55,569 nt of DNA, taken from positions 1 to 55,569 of the forward strand of contig QZKB01000095.1 in NCBI GenBank assembly GCA_003599415.1, read 5' to 3'. The notes below the pieces were generated by a model. That model saw nothing but the letters and a program-made list of their open reading frames with translations, was not told the origin of the DNA and ran no database searches. The translations under genes were made by a program, and so were the position numbers. Shown here piece by piece: positions 54,322 through 55,569 of this stretch (position 1 is the first letter of the stretch; every line of letters starts with the position of its first letter). The DNA is from Ignavibacteriales bacterium. Its GTDB lineage: Bacteria > Bacteroidota > Ignavibacteria > Ignavibacteriales > SURF-24.

Positions 54322-54664
54322 AACGCCCTCTCAATTTGTTATAAAGATATTGCTTTATTTCAGTCCGAGATTTTTAAATCGAACAGGGAATGAGTTTTCT
54401 ATTTGTGCTTTCTAATAAACAGAATATTCTTAGCGACAATTGATGTACTGTATATTAACGTAAAATTTTTCTTCAGATGTAAAACTTGGGAGTGGGCAGA
54501 TGGTTATAAGAATCGGTTGCTCACGAGACTTAAGTTGCAGCAAAATCAAATTCGATTTCTTTTGGTTCAACATAAATACTCATTAGATTTTGGTGTTAAC
54601 TTATGAGAAATTTTTACTTCTGTCAATACCTTTTATAAAAGCGATTGTAAAATAAAAATACTGT
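54322..54664. other. 343-bp intergenic region
   Basis: A short plus-strand frame here (54403-54606) has no Shine-Dalgarno and no protein-like composition, so I do not call it a gene. No RNA gene or terminator recognised. Confidence 0.5.
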
Positions 54665-55147
54665 TCAGTTTGTTTCTCTTGGAAAAGAAAAATGTTGCTG
54701 AACAATAATCCATTTACCATCTCGCTTTTCAACAACACCCGTCCAACGCGCATTTTCCCACGATGCAGGTTCACCTTTATAAGTATTAATATCATCAAGA
54801 ATGCAGTAAAACCACGCAACATCTCTGTTTTTCGAAAATGTTATTCTCAGGTCTTTTAATTCATGGCGTACATATTTAAACTCAGGACTCATCCAGAATG
54901 GAACATTTTTTTTAACATCTTCGAATTTTTTTACCACGTTCTTTCCCGGTGAGACGCTAATATAATTTGTATCGTTAGCAATAACGCTGAATAAAAGATC
55001 TAAGTTTTTATCTTTTGCCCATCCGATACATGAAGAGATTGTTTTAGCTACTTCTGTTTTTTCCAAATCTTTTTCAACAACTTCTTGTGCAGAAGTTATA
55101 TCTAAATAGCAGGAATAAAGAAATAAAATAATCATTAATTTTTTCAT
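54665..55147 (-). CDS. Secreted SnoaL/NTF2-like domain protein
   Basis: The 160-residue protein has a signal peptide (1-20, ending ITSAQ) and an NTF2-like cone fold: helix AKTISSCIGWAKDKNLDLLFSVIANDTNYISVSPG, VKKNVPFWMSPEFKYVRHELKDLRITFSKNRDVAWFYCILDDI and final strand RWTGVVEKRDGKWIIVQQHFSFP. Proteins of this type resemble DUF4440/SnoaL-like domains that bind small molecules; the partner is unknown. AGGGAAAG precedes the ATG. It is downstream of the propeller gene cut by the window edge. Confidence 0.8.
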   Translation of the reverse strand: MKKLMIILFLYSCYLDITSAQEVVEKDLEKTEVAKTISSCIGWAKDKNLDLLFSVIANDTNYISVSPGKNVVKKFEDVKKNVPFWMSPEFKYVRHELKDLRITFSKNRDVAWFYCILDDINTYKGEPASWENARWTGVVEKRDGKWIIVQQHFSFPRETN

Positions 55148-55232
55148 GGTCTTTCCCTGTATTATAATACTTTAAAAAGATTTAGCCGTCAAAATTTTTT
55201 ACATTCGATTTTGTAAACTGAAGGAAGTAGTT

Positions 55233-55569
55233 TCATTCGTTTATTTCCAGAAGTTCTTTCTTTAGTTGATCAATATCCACATCCATTAACCAGATATCGA
55301 AATTTCCCGAACGGGTACTTGTGAAAGCTATCTGTTTTCCATCAGGTGACCAGTTCATTCCTTCATTATGACTTTTGTGAGTAATAGATAACGGAAGGGA
55401 TTTTCCACCTTCAGCGGGTATAGCCCAGATACCCAGATATTTATTTTCCAATACCGCATAAACCAACATGGAACCATCAGGAGAAAGAGCAAGATGACGA
55501 TAGAAATTTTCATGATGTCCTGTAATTTGTTTTTGCTTATTTCCATCTGAAGAGATTTTCCAGAGCGTA
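55233..55569 (-). CDS. TolB-like WD40/PD40 propeller protein, 3' part
   Basis: The frame stays open to the window edge, so the start lies outside. The visible 111 residues contain PD40/TolB propeller repeats: HLALSPDGSMLVYAVLENKYLGIWAIPAEGG, MNWSPDGKQIAFTSTRSGNFDIWLMDVD. Such propellers occur in TolB, peptidase S9 N-domains and surface sensors. The short acidic C-terminus (QLKKELLEINE) shows no peptidase domain follows. Confidence 0.85.
   Translation of the reverse strand, partial: TLWKISSDGNKQKQITGHHENFYRHLALSPDGSMLVYAVLENKYLGIWAIPAEGGKSLPLSITHKSHNEGMNWSPDGKQIAFTSTRSGNFDIWLMDVDIDQLKKELLEINE

Noticed and set aside
54403..54606. Plus-strand 67-codon frame
   Set aside because: No Shine-Dalgarno, Cys/Phe-rich start and no family; it overlaps an ordinary intergenic region.
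1..55569. CRISPR array, tRNA and rRNA genes
   Set aside because: No regularly spaced direct repeats, tRNA T-loop/acceptor patterns or rRNA segments were recognised by eye on either strand; a tRNAscan or Infernal run would be decisive.

Overview
The window looks like a chromosomal segment from a Gram-negative member of the Bacteroidota/Ignavibacteriota group, most probably an Ignavibacteria-like organism. Four secreted proteins end in the type IX secretion (T9SS) type A sorting domain of the 'QNFPNPFNP...TLVN...SGIYFYRL' form. There is also a TonB-dependent receptor, LPS heptose enzymes (phosphoheptose isomerase, GT9 heptosyltransferase), a DUF2723 membrane protein, a bacterial GGGP synthase, A+T-rich sequence and many PAS-rich histidine kinases. 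No rRNA, tRNA, CRISPR array, prophage or transposase gene was recognised. The species call is inference from protein style only.

Layout. 1-6.4 kb: a secreted beta-propeller protein with a T9SS tail, a DUF3089 lipoprotein hydrolase, a 1041-aa T9SS alpha/beta-hydrolase/xanthan-lyase-like protein and a small lipoprotein. 6.4-12.3 kb (minus strand): methyltransferase plus muconolactone-isomerase-like protein, a RelE-type toxin-antitoxin pair, penicillin-binding protein 1A, AMP nucleosidase, and a GT2 glycosyltransferase/pseudouridine synthase pair. 12.3-19.3 kb: a small charged protein, a 979-aa DUF2723 membrane protein, a GT9 glycosyltransferase, a LOG-family protein and a TonB-dependent receptor. 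19.5-23.6 kb: HU, aconitase, GmhA and GGGP synthase. 23.7-24.7 kb: a possible broken small gene and a DUF6364/PIN toxin-antitoxin pair.

25.1-40.6 kb is the most unusual part. It is a signalling island with three large multi-PAS histidine kinases (one a REC-PAS-PAS-PAS-HK-REC hybrid), a FliA-like sigma factor that appears to lack region 3, a response regulator fused to a histidine-phosphotransfer-like domain without an ATPase domain, a secreted HEXXH metallopeptidase, a SpoIIE/RsbU-type PP2C phosphatase fused to a DksA/TraR-like zinc finger, and a TFIIB-type zinc-ribbon protein. The combination suggests a non-canonical phosphorelay or partner-switching circuit, but no anti-sigma or anti-anti-sigma factor is visible here.

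40.6-55.6 kb: an outer-membrane barrel protein, a tripeptidyl-peptidase-II-like subtilase overlapping an OPT oligopeptide transporter by one base (a likely peptide-scavenging module), a class V aminotransferase-fold enzyme, a T9SS BNR-repeat protein, a CoA-binding protein, a 976-aa T9SS protein with dockerin-like calcium loops, two proteins of unknown or weakly known function, and the 3' part of a TolB-like propeller gene cut by the window edge.

Several small palindromic repeats are scattered between genes. Two have landed in frame inside T9SS sorting domains, so the linker of that domain seems to tolerate insertions. Translation starts were adjusted where a Shine-Dalgarno sequence favours an internal codon; several genes use TTG or GTG.
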